Assembly (NCBI GenBank): GCA_963575745.1 | Contig: CAUYUJ010016059.1 | Location: 1,984,849 to 2,048,848, forward strand | Direction of reading: 5' to 3' | From: Prorocentrum cordatum | Taxonomy: Eukaryota > Sar > Dinophyceae > Prorocentrales > Prorocentraceae | Length of the DNA: 64,000 nucleotides | In this document: piece by piece, positions 1-10,843 of the stretch | How positions within the stretch are numbered: the stretch's first letter is position 1 | Layout: each line of letters opens with the position of its first letter | Notes under the pieces: generated by a model | Database searches by the model: none | What the model was told of the DNA's origin: nothing | Seen by the model: only the letters and a program-made list of their open reading frames with translations | Translations under genes and position numbers: made by a program

Positions 1-357
1 AGGAGGAAAAGATACCGGTGCTTAGATCGCCGCGGGGGGTGTTGAGAGAATGCGGAGGTCCAAGATGGATGTTGATTAGGAGGGTTATGCCCTGGTCGTC
101 ACGGCTGGACTCGCATCGAAATTCTGGTCAGAACGCACCCCAGGAGAGGTCGGGGGAGTAGCGGATTTGGACCTCTGTGTTTCCCCACAAACTCTCGGAG
201 GTCGGCGCGCATTTTCTTGGATCGGCGCTGTGCCCCCCTCCCTGGCGCGTGGCGCGCGCCTTGGACGGTGCGGGGTGCGCCGCCCGAGTGTTTCAGCGCC
301 GCTCCGAGAAGTCCGCGCGTGTGGTTCACGTGCTCGTGCCGTGCCCGGTTCCTCCAG

Positions 358-876
358 GACTGTGAGTCGGCCAGCCCGGGCGGCGACGGCGAGCGCGACC
401 GGCAGCGTGGCTCGCAGGCCTCGTCCCAGCGCGCCGCGGCCGCAGGGGCGCTGAGGCCGAGCACGCGCTCCTCCAGGACGAGTGCTGGCACGGACGGTGG
501 CACGGAAGCCGAGCCTTCCGCATCGTGGAGGCTCAGGTCAAAGTTCGACGGCCTCGTGCGCAAGTCGTCTCGAGACTTGCGTGCCAGCGTCCCAGAACCC
601 GAGAGGTGCTCTCTCGCGTCGTGGGTGAACAGCAGCTACTTCACCGTGACAATCGCCTGTGTGGTTATCGCGAGCACCCTGACCATCGGCATCGAGGCCC
701 AGCTTTTGTCTTCCCTGTCCCGCGAAGGGTCAAGCTCGGAGAAGGTGTTGATTGCCATGGCGACGACGAATTACGTTATCACTTTCCTGTTCATGTTGGA
801 GATGGCGGCGCGAATCTACGTGTACAGACTTGACTTCTTCGTCCATGAGAGAATGTGGAATTGCTTTGATTTTCTG
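358..876 (+). CDS. Voltage-gated cation channel, exon A (S1, S2, start of S3)
   Basis: First visible exon of a one-domain six-helix cation channel. The frame is open from 76, but the first in-frame ATG lies inside the membrane region, so the true start codon must be in an exon upstream of the window. I place the exon start at 358 because CCAG ends at 357 in phase 0; a second candidate acceptor ends at 476. A basic serine-rich stretch comes first. S1 follows (YFTVTIACVVIASTLTIG), then S2 (NYVITFLFMLEMAARIYVY) and the S3 hallmark WNCFDF at 856-873. The frame then leaves homology and meets a stop at 922-924. Exon B resumes exactly where S3 breaks off, which fixes the exon end near 876. Family assignment rests on topology and motifs; ion selectivity is not known. 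Confidence 0.75.
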
Positions 877-1430
877 CGTGCTGCTGCAAGCCCCGCCACT
901 GCAGCAGTGCAGAGTCAGAGTTGAGCTGAAGACGACTATTCGGAGCGTAGGGACAACTTCGGTTGTCTGTTGTTCGGGGTGCCTTTGGGAGGCCTCTTGT
1001 GGGTCTCGGGCCTCTCGGGGTCGGCGCGGGGCCCCCTGGGCCTCTTGGGGGCAGGCTGGGGGTCTTGGAGGACATTCTTTTTAGGAGGAGGCTGTCAAGG
1101 CCAGCTTCGTTGCCCCGTGCTTGGCCTCCATTGGGGTCTTCTTGGAGGCGTCGTGGGCCATCCTGGGGGCATACCGGGTGTCTTGGGGCCCCTGGAGTTG
1201 GCTTGAGGACATCTTGGCGTCTTCCGCCCTGGGCCGTTTTTGTTCCCTCTTGGAACCCTGTGGGGCCGCCTTGGAACCCATCTTGGGGGCCTTTGGGGCC
1301 GTCTTGGGCGGTTGGAAGCCATCAGGGGCCAGTATGTCAAATCTGCCAAGACCCTACGTACAAACTATCCTGGCGAAAGACCCATGCAATTGTGAGTACC
1401 GCGTTGTGGCCACCGACCGCTTTTGGTGGA
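877..1430 (+). repeat. Intron 1, 5' part: degenerate GGCCTCTTGGGG-type repeat
   Basis: Intronic DNA from the exon A end. From about 960 to 1330 it is made of loosely repeated phrases such as GGCCTCTTGGGGGC and CTTGGAGG. The same low-order GC-rich texture recurs at 12040-12610, 21080-21400, 31270-31520, 31880-32030 and 32590-32780 in either orientation. Long open frames cross it only because it is GC-rich; none looks like protein. Confidence 0.6.
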
Positions 1431-1439
1431 GCCCTTTGG

Positions 1440-2190
1440 GGCAACGAAACGTGTGATTGGTGTGCCGACATGGATGAGGCGGTGGCATGCGGGTGCTGCC
1501 TTTGGAGCCTTCGGTCAAGCCACCGATGGGGCCACGAAGCGTGCGAGTGGTGTGCCAAAACGATTGCGTTGGTGCCATTCGGGCGTTGCCACTGGGGCCT
1601 TAGGTGGAGCTCCGTATGGGTCAATAAACGTGTGAAGGGCGTGCCGACTTGGGCGCGGTGGTGCAATGCGGGCGCTGCCACTTGGGCTTTCGGTGGAGGT
1701 CCCCATGGGGCCACGAAGCATATGAAGTGTGTGCCAAAGTGGGCGCGGTGTTGCGATGCAAGCGCAGCCTGTAGGGCCTTCGGTGGAGTTTCCCATGGGG
1801 CAACGTGTGAGGGGTGTGCCAGAATGGGTGGGGTGGGATGGTGCCGTGCGAGCGCAGCCATTGGGATCTTTTGTGAAGCTCCCCATGGGGCCACGAAGCG
1901 TGTGAGAAGTGCGCCGAAACGGCAGCGGTGGTGCCATGCGAGCGCAGCCATTGGGGCTTTCGGTGGAGCTCCTATGGGCCCACGAAACGTGTGACCGGTG
2001 TACCAGGCTTGGCGCGGTGGTGCTATGCGAGCGCAGCCATTGAGGTGTTCGGTGGAGCTCCCTACGGAGGCTACGAAGCGTTTGACGGGTGTGCCGAACT
2101 GGGCTCGGTGCTGGTGCCATGCGAGCGCAGCCACCTGGGGCCCTCAGAGGACTTCCCTATGAGGCCACGAAGCGTGCGAGGTGCGTGCCG
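1440..2190 (+). repeat. 90-bp minisatellite array, forward orientation
   Basis: About nine copies of a unit near 90 bp. The landmark CCACGAAGCGTGTGAG recurs at about 1441, 1531, 1620, 1711, 1801, 1891, 1981, 2071 and 2164, so spacing is 89-92 bp. Each unit also carries a GCGGTGGTGCCATGCGAGCG-like block and GGAGCTCC. Because the period is divisible by three, open frames run through on both strands and encode 30-residue repeats. I read these as by-products. The same unit occurs in reverse at 9530-10010. Confidence 0.85.
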
Positions 2191-2453
2191 ACATGGACAT
2201 GCGGAGGGCAGAAGCAGGAATGGGGGTAGGAGGAAGGAGCAGTGAGAAGTGAGGAACGCGGGGCGTTCAGCTTTCAAAACGAAGACCCAGCACCACAGGA
2301 TGGTTGAGAACATCGTGTGTTGCTCTCGTGGGCCTCTCGGGCCGTCTTGGGAGCCACCTTGGGCCCCTCTTTGGAGCATACGGAGGTAGTGTCGCATTGA
2401 TGGGTTGTTGTGGCTGTTTGGTACTGTTTGGTAGTTCTGAGTGTTTAAGTCAT

Positions 2454-2790
2454 TAGTAACACTCAATTCTCCCATTCTTGCAGCCCTCCACTCTTTCCCT
2501 TTGCAGCGTGTTGGTAGGGCATGGGTCATTCGGGGGGGCTGTCTCCGCAGCTGCGAATAGTTACTCCAGCAAAAGCGCGCGCCGGCCAGCCAGGCGGGCA
2601 GGACACGCACGCATACACAGACACACCACCTTAACGAACTTACCCAGCCATGTATTCACCAGTTCTTCCTGGGAGGTTCGTTTCTGGAAAGCTACTACAA
2701 GAATAACAGAATCAACCATACCAGCCTTTTAATACCGAGACACGTTTGCCTACCATGACGTTAAGTAGGCAAAACACATGTCATCAACCG
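2454..2790 (+). repeat. Direct repeat, copy A (about 340 bp)
   Basis: Homologous to 8388-8750 in the same orientation. Shared blocks include GCAGCCCTCCA, GCAGCTG(C/T)GAATAGTTACTC, GCGCGCGCCGGCC, ACTTACCCAGCCATGTA, GGGAGGTTC and finally ACCATGACGTTA. The homology ends just inside an open reading frame that starts ATGACGTTA. It could be a retroelement leader or LTR-like terminal repeat, or a duplicated 5' gene end. Confidence 0.7.
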
Positions 2791-4640
2791 AAAGTTCTTC
2801 TACGATGTCAGGAGGCATTCCCTTCGGAAACTGATGAGGGTGTTGTTGGCACATCAGACCGTCCACGCGGCTTTAAAGAAGCGGCACAAATCGTTGTCAA
2901 AGGTCCTGACGATGTCACGGATCCGACACTACGCTTATCGCAGAATGCGAGCGTCGACGCTACTGTCTCTGCGTCCAGTGGCGAAAGCTCCCCAGTGCGA
3001 CCGCATGCGCTTAGGCCGGAAGATGCTTGTAACAAAGGACTGGGTATTTCATATATCAATATATCATGGGAGGGCGACGACCCAGAGTCTGTTTCGTTTA
3101 CACATGTTGCTGACAGCGAAACACGCGATGAGGAGAGTCATCGTCAAACTGATGGTTTGGTCGACCCGTTCCGTCAGGACTATGAAATCTTGCCCAGTTC
3201 AGAACTCGACGCTACTGAAAGTCCCCGTGATGATCCGTTCCCTCGGGACATTCCAAGAGCGTCGACGGCGAAGCGACCCAGAGACGTCATCAATTTGTCG
3301 AGGTCACCAGTGAGCAAACGGTCGAAAACAGTGAGCCCGCCAGGAGAATCGCGAACATCATATTCAGGGGTGGCTGAAAAGCGATATTCAATTCGCGCAA
3401 CGCCCTCTTCGCCTCTTCACCCGAGGCGGTTAGAGGCTCGCCCGACCAGGAATTCCATCTTCAGGGCCCGTTTGCCGAGGATTCGACTTTGGGTGTCCGC
3501 GAGATGGCGAGAGCCCCGAGCGACATCGCGAGCATCATCGCGCCTGGCAGGCGCCGATCGCTCGAACGACTCGAGCTACCTAATACTCGACGAATGCTTC
3601 CACAAAGGAGTCGTCTGCGCCGACGTCCCAGAGTTCAGATGTCGGAGAATGCTTGGCAATTGCAAAAAGCCCGACCTTTCGGCGCGACCAGTGAGCTAAT
3701 TCGAATGCAACTTGAGCTTCCTGCGCCTGGCTGCCAGGTTCCCACCGCGCATAATTGCACGGCCCTCCGTCGCCGAGAACGGGAGGCAGCGCGAGAACAG
3801 AAACGCGCCATCCCGATGGAGGATCGGGAAATGGAAGTGGCGCGCGCGCAGGAACAGGGCAGAGCTGCGGAATTTCAGCAGATGGCGGCGGCCAGGCTAC
3901 AAATTGAGAAAGAGCGCCGGGCTGCGGCCCGGGCTCGGGGGCGCAATATGGAACGCCAGCGCCCAGCCATGGCTGAAAGAATCGGAAGAGTTATATCGAG
4001 ATACAGGATGTGCCGTGCCGACTCGAGACAATTGAGGCGGCTGAGATGCAGGCGCGCGCCACCGAGGAGGCTGTCGTTGGAAAGCCGTTATTGCTGTCCG
4101 GGGGGCCGGCCAATGTCAATCGACGGCGTTGGGTCAGCTTGCCGCCGATCTCAAGGCCGCCGCAGCGCGCGACGCAGAATTGACGTCGGAGGCCAACGTT
4201 GAGTTTCAAGAAGCGGCCGTCAAGAATAGGGCCGCTGCGAAGCAGCTAAACGCACAGTGGACGACGAGAGCGCAGTTTTGCTGCGTGAAGCCCGAGGCGA
4301 AGTCTATGATTCTCGATAGGGAGCGCGCCATCGCTTGGGATTCCAACGCCGCATCTGCGCTCGCGGTTGCCGAGGCTGAAGAAGATTCGCTAAGGTCTCA
4401 GACGGTGGAACCGGAAGCCACTGCCAAATTGGGCGCCGCGCCCCGCAGAGCGGAAGGGGTTGCGACGCAGGCGCTCAAGCAATGGGAAGCCCGACGCGAG
4501 GCGCAGCTTCGTGAATTGTCTGAACAACATATCCAGAGCAATTTGAGAGAGAACGCATCAGATAACAAGTCGGCTGCGTCCGATAGTGCGCTTGGCGGGG
4601 CCCCGGGCCCCCGCGAGGTAGCGTGCCCGCCTGTTCGCTT
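2755..4640 (+). pseudogene. Decayed ORF: disordered then Ala/Glu-rich coiled coil
   Basis: Starts at the ATG (2755) at the end of direct repeat A. The first frame runs to 3699 and gives a polar, Ser/Asp-rich chain with a basic patch (KRPRDVINLSRSPVSKRSK). Coding-like sequence then continues in other frames: Glu/Arg/Ala coiled coil around 3750-3990 (MEVARAQEQGRAAEFQQMAA), and more Ala/Glu-rich coil at 4129-4640. At least two frame changes are needed, so I call it broken. Composition resembles ORF1 proteins of dinoflagellate retroelements, but there is no diagnostic domain. It could instead be a host gene remnant; function unknown. Confidence 0.4.
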
Positions 4641-4727
4641 CGCAGCAGGCACTGGCTTGTTGTTGCGTTTTCTCTGTTCGCAGGATGCATTTCACGACTG
4701 CCAGCGCTGCGCGAGCGACTTCGGGGA

Positions 4728-5140
4728 CCGCGCCGCCGCCGAAATCGCCGCCGAAATTGCCGCCAATATCGCCGCCGGAATTGCCGCCGAAGTTTCCGTC
4801 GCAATTCCAGAATGCGCCGCGAAAACATACCGAATTTGAATCCGGCTGTGATTGTATGCCTGTGTCAGCGGCGTCGTCGCGCCTCATGAAACGGCGTGTT
4901 CGTGTGGGACAAGACAATGGAAATTTCGGCGGCTGAATTTCGGCGGCTGCCATGGCGGAGTTCGCAATTGCTGCGGCAACTTCGGCGGCGCGTTCGGCGG
5001 CAATTTCGGCCGCAATTTCGGCGGCGACTTCGGCGGCGATTGCGGCGGCAAATTCAGCGGCGATTTCGGCGGCGATGTCTGCAACCCTTTCGACGGCCCT
5101 CCTGGCGGCCCTTTCAAGGGCGATTTCGGCGGCATTGCCA
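4728..5140. repeat. GCCGAAATC-type tandem repeat with an inverted half
   Basis: From 4728 to 4815 the strand repeats GCCGCCGAAATTGCC-like units. From 4925 to 5135 it repeats the reverse complement, TTCGGCGGCAATTTCGGC-like units. The two halves can pair across a roughly 110-base spacer. Alanine-isoleucine-rich translations of this stretch are repeat products. Confidence 0.75.
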
Positions 5141-8100
5141 TTGAGAGCTGTCGACGAATGCTGCTGGGAGCTCGCGGCGCTCGGCTGCGGCAAGGAGTCG
5201 ATGCGCAGCGACCCAGGCTGACGTGCCCTAAGCGCGATGATGATTGTAACGTATGCTTTCCTGTGGTCTTGGCGGTGATGATGGCGTCGGTCGCGGCGAT
5301 TTGCGGTTCAACGTGGATGCTCGCCATGGGGCTCTGCAGGAGGGCCTGCGCGCCCAGCGATGCATTCTTTTCACCAGTTGCCGCGCAACTCCATCGGAAT
5401 TCGGCGGCTGCGTCGGGAGTCACGGCGGCTCCAAAGGATTGTCCCCGGTGACAGCCCCTCGAGGAAGATCGAGTCAGCGCATTATGCTGGCCCGTTCCCT
5501 GACAGTCCACGACGGATACCATTCTTGGACAGGGGTGGCGCGGGTGGCATCTCTGGGGGCTCAGTGTTGGAGCTGCTTCGGGATTGAAGCGCGGAGCTGC
5601 GAAAGGGTGCAGACGCGTTTCTCCGATCGCGGCATGGCTCGATTGAGACTCGATCCCCCGACAAGCCCGCGCAATCATCGGCGGACCATTGCTGCGCGCG
5701 TACTTCATCGGAAGTAACGAGGTAGAGTCTACGAGGCTGGGATCTTTGATCTTGGGAATTGCAAAACATAGCGCTGCCGATGTCCTCAGCTCTGGTGGAT
5801 GGGTCGAAATGACGCGGGTTGATGACATGGTGCTGAACGAGGGTTTTGACCGCCTTTGGTCCCAGTTGATGCGCGTCTTTAGTACCCTGCCGGAGAAGTC
5901 GGCGCGAGTACTGGGGGTCTTGCTGGTGGAGTGACGAGCCAGCGGTGGGATGCCCGGACCATTGGAAAGAATGTTACGGGCGGGCATTGCCATGTGACGG
6001 AGGCGCATTACACGGGGCAGGTTGTGGGCCTCCCGACGCGAAACCCGTTGTCTTTCGTGCGTCGCAGGGGCACTCAGCGAGGGCGGTCCATCCCGATCGC
6101 ATATACCTTCGGCGCCAACCAACGGGCAGGGATGCGCCAACGGCGATGATATCCCCGCTCACTGCGCCGAGCGTCTTGCAATCAACCGCCAGAGACCGAC
6201 GTCATTGGAAAACGGCCCTTATCGTTACATGTCAGCGATTCTTGCCAAGCTGAACGACCTTGCGAGACCGGTCGACCTGGTCGTAGAGACGGCTGAGGAC
6301 AACGCGCATGGTGGAATCAGCTTGGCACAGCTAGATAAAGCTCGCGACTGCATTGGCCAATCAGGGCAGTTCCCGCGCTGGCTTCGCCCACACGCGATAT
6401 GTTGGATCATGCTTGATGGCTCCTTGGCGACAGAGTTTCGTCCGCGATGCGATGCTATTCGCCAGCTAATGCGGATGGCCGCGTCACGCCCGCCCCGGCG
6501 GCGTCGTGGGCGGCGGTGTTCGACCGGCGTTCTGGTGGAGTCTGGATCAGTACATTACAGGAATCTAGTAGCACCGTAAACAAAAGGAAGAAACCATCAT
6601 GTTTGGGGACTTAGACGACCCAGTTTGCTTCGAGCGATTATATGCGAAAGATGGCTTCGCCTCCGCCTTGGGAGGGCGGCTACTTGCGCGCCCCGAGGCG
6701 CGTCGCAAGCGCCTGGGCGTGATCAGCTGTTTGCAGTGCACGCAGCCGATAGTGCGCGAGCCAAAACTCGGAACCCCGTGCGCGATTCGCCTTGAGATTC
6801 CGTGCGAGACGCCTGGTCTGAGGAAGTTCTTAGGCGAGGATATAGACCCTGACGCCGGGAACAGCGTTCTTGCGTCGATTGCGAGGCCCTCAACATATAC
6901 ACGAGGCCGCGCCACTGACGAGACATATCCAAGTCCGAACAAAAGTGGGGAGATCCAGAGATGACTAAGTACCGATATAAGCTGGCTCTCCCAGGCAAGA
7001 CTGCACTATTTCAGCGCATGACTGCGCTTGCGTGGCGGTTCGTCAGGACACGACGCCAGCTCAGGCCCATGCGTGATTTCAGAACAAGGCTCGTTTGTTG
7101 GGTCAGCGCTGGGTCAACATTCAGAAGCACATGGGGACGACAGCCGTTGGATCGACGGCGTTTGTCCCTGTTGAAGCCCGGCGGCCGTTTCTGAGTTGCC
7201 GCGCGTGGGCCAGTGGGCAGCATGTCGGTCGTTTGGAACAGTTCCTGTGGGACAACCTTAGGATGTCCGATAGAGAGGCGCTCGAACCATCGCGTGGATG
7301 GGGGGCTTGGCGGCGGGGAGAGTGTCAGGAACATCGTCTTCGTACACTCGAGTGCCCATAAGGACAAATGAGGGCCGCTCGAGCCAATCGATTAAGACGA
7401 CAAAGGTGCAGAAGATGAAGGAGATGATCGTCCTGGCGAGTCTGCCGCGGGCGCTGGACCCACCTCTCATGGAGGCAACCGTCGCGGGCAAACTCCACCG
7501 CCGAGGCGGGGGTGCAAGCGCATGAGAGCGAGGGCCGATGAACGCAGTGGTGAGACATCTCGCGCTCAGAGACGCAGCGGCAGTGATGTCGCGTCCCACC
7601 TGGCCAAGCCTCCCACCGCGCGCCTTCGGGCGCGGGGGCCCCCATGGCAGAGGGTCGAGCCATCCAGCCGAGATCGGGCTGGCGACGTCGCCCCGAGGCT
7701 GACGCCCGCGCCGCCTACGCCGATAACGCAGGCATCCGAGGCGACTGCGACAGAGTCGCCTACCCATGGCATCGCGACTACGGCCAGTGGTGGCAGGACG
7801 AAGCAACGTCTTCGCAAGCCCCCTGGCGCGCAGATGCAGCTGGTCGCTGGACATCCTCGTCGCCCTTTTCGATCTGGATTGAATGGCGGGCTTCGCGCGG
7901 CGTCTGGGTCCGGGATGCCGGTCGCGACGGTCGCCGCGGCGATCGGCGGTGGACGATCAGTCGCTCGGGCGGCGGGCATGGGCGTGAGGCTGAGACGGTG
8001 TCTGAGTCTGCCCCGTTCGCCGCAGAGCGCGGATATGAACCGCAGGCGCGCAACGAGGACGTTGACAGGCAGGCGGCCAACTAGGTCGACGGCTGGGCGG

Positions 8101-8387
8101 CGCACGCCTCTGCTGCTACTCGGGGGTGGGACTTGTCGGGGGGCCCTCGACTTGTCCTACGGAGCAGTGACAGAAGCGCTCCACCCCCTGCCACCTGCGC
8201 CGTGAAAAGGCTTTTGGGGGTTGGCGCGGTGGGGGGCCGGAGCGGCCCTGGGGGGGGGGTGAGGTCTGTCCGACGTTCTCGGAATTTGCTGAAGGCTGTT
8301 CAGTGTTATGCTTGGGGCGTTAGTCAACGTGCTGACGTCCGCCCTGGCGCGACAGCGTCGGGCCCGGTTGCCGCGGCGGGGGTCATT
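5141..8387. other. Intronic stretch with no recognised gene
   Basis: Between the inverted repeat and direct repeat B I recognise no protein family. Short open frames on the + strand at 5689-5934, 6022-6579, 6599-6964 and 6961-7194 have ordinary amino-acid composition. The last two overlap as ATGA. None has a known motif, and frames change often, so the stretch may be the decayed remainder of the element begun at 2454. Confidence 0.4.
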
Positions 8388-8750
8388 GCTGACACTCTTT
8401 TCGCCCGTTCCAGCAGCCCTCCAGTCTTTTCCCTTGCAGAGCGTTGGTAAACCATGAGTCATGCGGAGGGGCTGTCTCTGCAGCTGTGAATAGTTACTCA
8501 AAAAACACAGCGCGCGCCGGCCGGCCGCGCGGGCAGGCTGCGCACGCGCGCGCGCGCCCGCGCGGCATCTTTTGTTTTGGAGTAGCTCCGCCTAACGGAC
8601 TTACCCAGCCATGTACTTACCAGTTCGCAGCGGGAGGTTCTTCTGTCGTGAGCCGTGAGCTATTCGACGAAAAAGGTCATCAAGCAGAACAGCCCTTTCG
8701 TACAAGTGCACGCGTGGCTAACATGACGTTAGATCGGCAAGCCACAGGTT
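8388..8750 (+). repeat. Direct repeat, copy B
   Basis: Second copy of the 2454-2790 sequence. It keeps the GCAGCCCTCCAGTC block, GCAGCTGTGAATAGTTACTC, the ACTTACCCAGCCATGTA block and the ACATGACGTTAGATCGGC end. A CG-rich dinucleotide run (8538-8563) is expanded here. The downstream ORF start seen after copy A is cut off by microsatellite from about 8780. Confidence 0.7.
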
Positions 8751-8779
8751 TGATTCCCGATCAATGTGTCATCTGTCGT

Positions 8780-9470
8780 CGCTTTGAGTCAGAAGCGCCC
8801 CGCGTCTTCTCCTCCTTCCTCCTCCCCCGCTCCCATCTCGTCATCGTCATCGTCGTCGGCGACAGCGTCGTCATCGTTGTCGTCATCACCACCGCACCAC
8901 TCCCACTGCCATTACCACAGTCATTATCCGCGCCTTCACCATCATCATCATCATCATCCTGTACTTCATCATCGTCCGCGTTAGCATCATCACCAGCATC
9001 ACCAGCCGCATCACCATCGCCACCGCCATCATCACCACCATCATCAGCTTCATCGTCATCATCACCAACACCGTCATCATCATTCGCACCACCTTCATAA
9101 CAATCATGGTCGCCATCGTCAGTACCACCGTCATCGTCATCAGCATTGTCGCCACCATCACCACCACCATCATCCTCATGGTAAGCATTGCTTCTGTCGT
9201 TGCCAGCCTTAGCATCCGCACCATCACCAACATTCATGCCGATCTGTACACTACAAATGAAATTTTCGCCTTCAGGATCATTATCATCACCATCCTCGTT
9301 ATCAATAGCAGCGTCGTCAGCACGGTCATCATCACCATCACCGTCATCAGTATCAGCATTCGCATCAACATCGTCGGTGTCGCCGGCGTCTTCCACATCA
9401 CCATCATCATCATCAACATCGTCATCATACTTCACACCATCAGCAATGTCATCGCGACCATCCCCACGGG
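8780..9470. repeat. Imperfect CAT/CGT trinucleotide microsatellite
   Basis: Dense, imperfect CAT, CGT, CAC and ATC triplets. Both strands translate to low-complexity peptides (Ser/Pro-rich forward, Asp-rich reverse), which I do not annotate as genes. Confidence 0.85.
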
Positions 9471-9529
9471 TATTCCTCACACATTTCGTGGCAAATCAAG
9501 AAATTCAGCCGAGGGCACAAGTACGAGAG

Positions 9530-10010
9530 CCCGCATGCTACCGTCGCACGCATGTATGCATACCCTTCACACGTCGCGTGGCCCCGTAAGGGGGCTTCAC
9601 CGAAGGCTTCAGCTGGAGGACCCGCATGCCACCGCCTCATCCATTTCGGCACACACTCACAGGCTTCGTGGCCGCATATGGAGCTCCATTGCAGGCCCCA
9701 CTGGAAATGGCCCGCATGGCATTGCCGCCGCCGCCATGTCAGCACACCCCATAAGACGTTTCGGGCCAGTAGGGTGTTCCACAGAAGGCCCCAATGGGAA
9801 GGCCCGCGTGCCACGGCCATACGTACTTCGGAACGCCCTTTCACACGTTCCGATGCCTTTTCGAGCACTCCACCGAGAGACCGAGCAGGAGGGCTCGCAT
9901 CGCGCCACCGCGCCCATGTCGACACACCCCTCACGGATTTCGTGGCGTTCTTTGAATTTCCACCGACGTTCCCGGTGGGTGGTTTCGCATGGCGCCACCG
10001 CGCCACTTTG
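9530..10010 (-). repeat. 90-bp minisatellite array, reverse orientation
   Basis: About five copies of the reverse complement of the 1440-2190 unit. Landmarks resembling CACACGTTTCGTGGCC fall near 9571, 9661, 9755, 9845 and 9936, about 90 bp apart. GGAGCTCCA, AAGGCCCCAATGG and CCATGTC blocks come in mirrored order. Together with the forward array it brackets most of intron 1. Confidence 0.8.
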
Positions 10011-10335
10011 GGCATATCCCTTATGTTTCTTTCCCCCCTCCCTCCTTCGCCTCATTTGCCTGGCGATATTCGCAGCTGCATCTGGTTGAGTCCGTCGGCT
10101 GGAGTTTTTGTTTTGCTTGTTTGCCCCACCCCCACCCTTCGGTCAGAGCCTTTATCTCGGCCAAAGCAAGCCTCTCTCACAATCTCTACACAGCGGATCT
10201 AGAGGTGCGTGTGTGTCTGATTGTTGCGTGGCGCGTGCGGGGCTGGGATGGGGTCTTGGGAAACACGAAATAACATCATTCACCACAGTGCATAGGAGCA
10301 TTTTAGCACGTCTCAACGTGCACAAGGTACGGTAG

Positions 10336-10843
10336 CGGATGATAGTTCTGCTTTGTGCGCTCAGCGAGGTTGCTCTGGAGCTTATCGTTCAGAGTATTGC
10401 AGGCAAGAGGCTTGAACTCTTCGAGAATGGTGGAACTGCGAAGATCCTGCGTCTATTTCGCCTCACTCGGCTTCTACGTCTTGTCCGAACATTTCGCCAG
10501 CTGAAGCCCCTCCGTATGCTGGTGCATTCCATAGTTTTCGCTGGCAGAACTGTTTTTTGGGCGCTCGTGCTGCTCCTGATGATCGTATACGCCTTCGGAG
10601 TCGTCTTGACATTGGCTGTAATGGAGCACACAGACGGCGGCAAACGCATCGACGACGAGGCGCTCATAGCTTATTATGGGGATTTGTACCGATCAATGTT
10701 AAGTCTGTGGATGGCTGTGTCGGGGGGTATCAGCTGGATCGAGGTGGCCTTGCCGCTCCAAAGAATTGGTAGCCCCGTGTGGATGGTAGTGTTCCTGCTA
10801 TACGTCATCTTCGTGTACGTCTTCGTACTCAATGTTGTAACAG
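10336..10843 (+). CDS. Voltage-gated cation channel, exon B (S3-S6 with pore)
   Basis: Continues the channel from mid-S3 (MIVLLCALSEVALELI). S4 follows with six arginines at every third residue and a lysine next in register (ILRLFRLTRLLRLVRTFRQL), the classic voltage sensor. S5 is near 10510-10620. The pore loop reads MLSLWMAVSGGISWIEV; the SGGISW filter region lacks the TLESW motif of bacterial sodium channels. S6 ends VYVFVLNVVTG. The exon ends at 10843 in phase 1 with donor ACAG|GTAACC. Reading past that point gives unrelated sequence, whereas exon C supplies the expected VFCQSAF continuation of S6. The exon start is uncertain by up to 3 bases because exon A and this exon share GCG at the join. 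Confidence 0.88.

Noticed and set aside
963-1994. 343-codon + frame and its 265-codon antisense partner across the 90-bp array
   Set aside because: Open only because a 90-bp repeat without stops keeps phase on both strands; repeat length explains it.
4884-6140. 418-codon minus-strand open frame in intron 1
   Set aside because: Starts in the TTCGGCGGC repeat and has no motif; Pro/Arg/Ser composition matches reverse reading of GC-rich DNA.
2454-8750. A complete LTR retrotransposon
   Set aside because: No protease, integrase or RT seen between the repeats, no clear TG...CA ends or primer-binding site, and the homology runs into an ORF start.
8708-8760. tRNA-like B box (GGTTTGATTCCC) in direct repeat B suggesting a SINE
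   Set aside because: No matching A box or cloverleaf found, and copy A does not keep the B-box-like bases.
8761-9480. Asp-rich minus-strand ORF and Ser-rich + ORF
   Set aside because: Product of CAT/CGT triplets.
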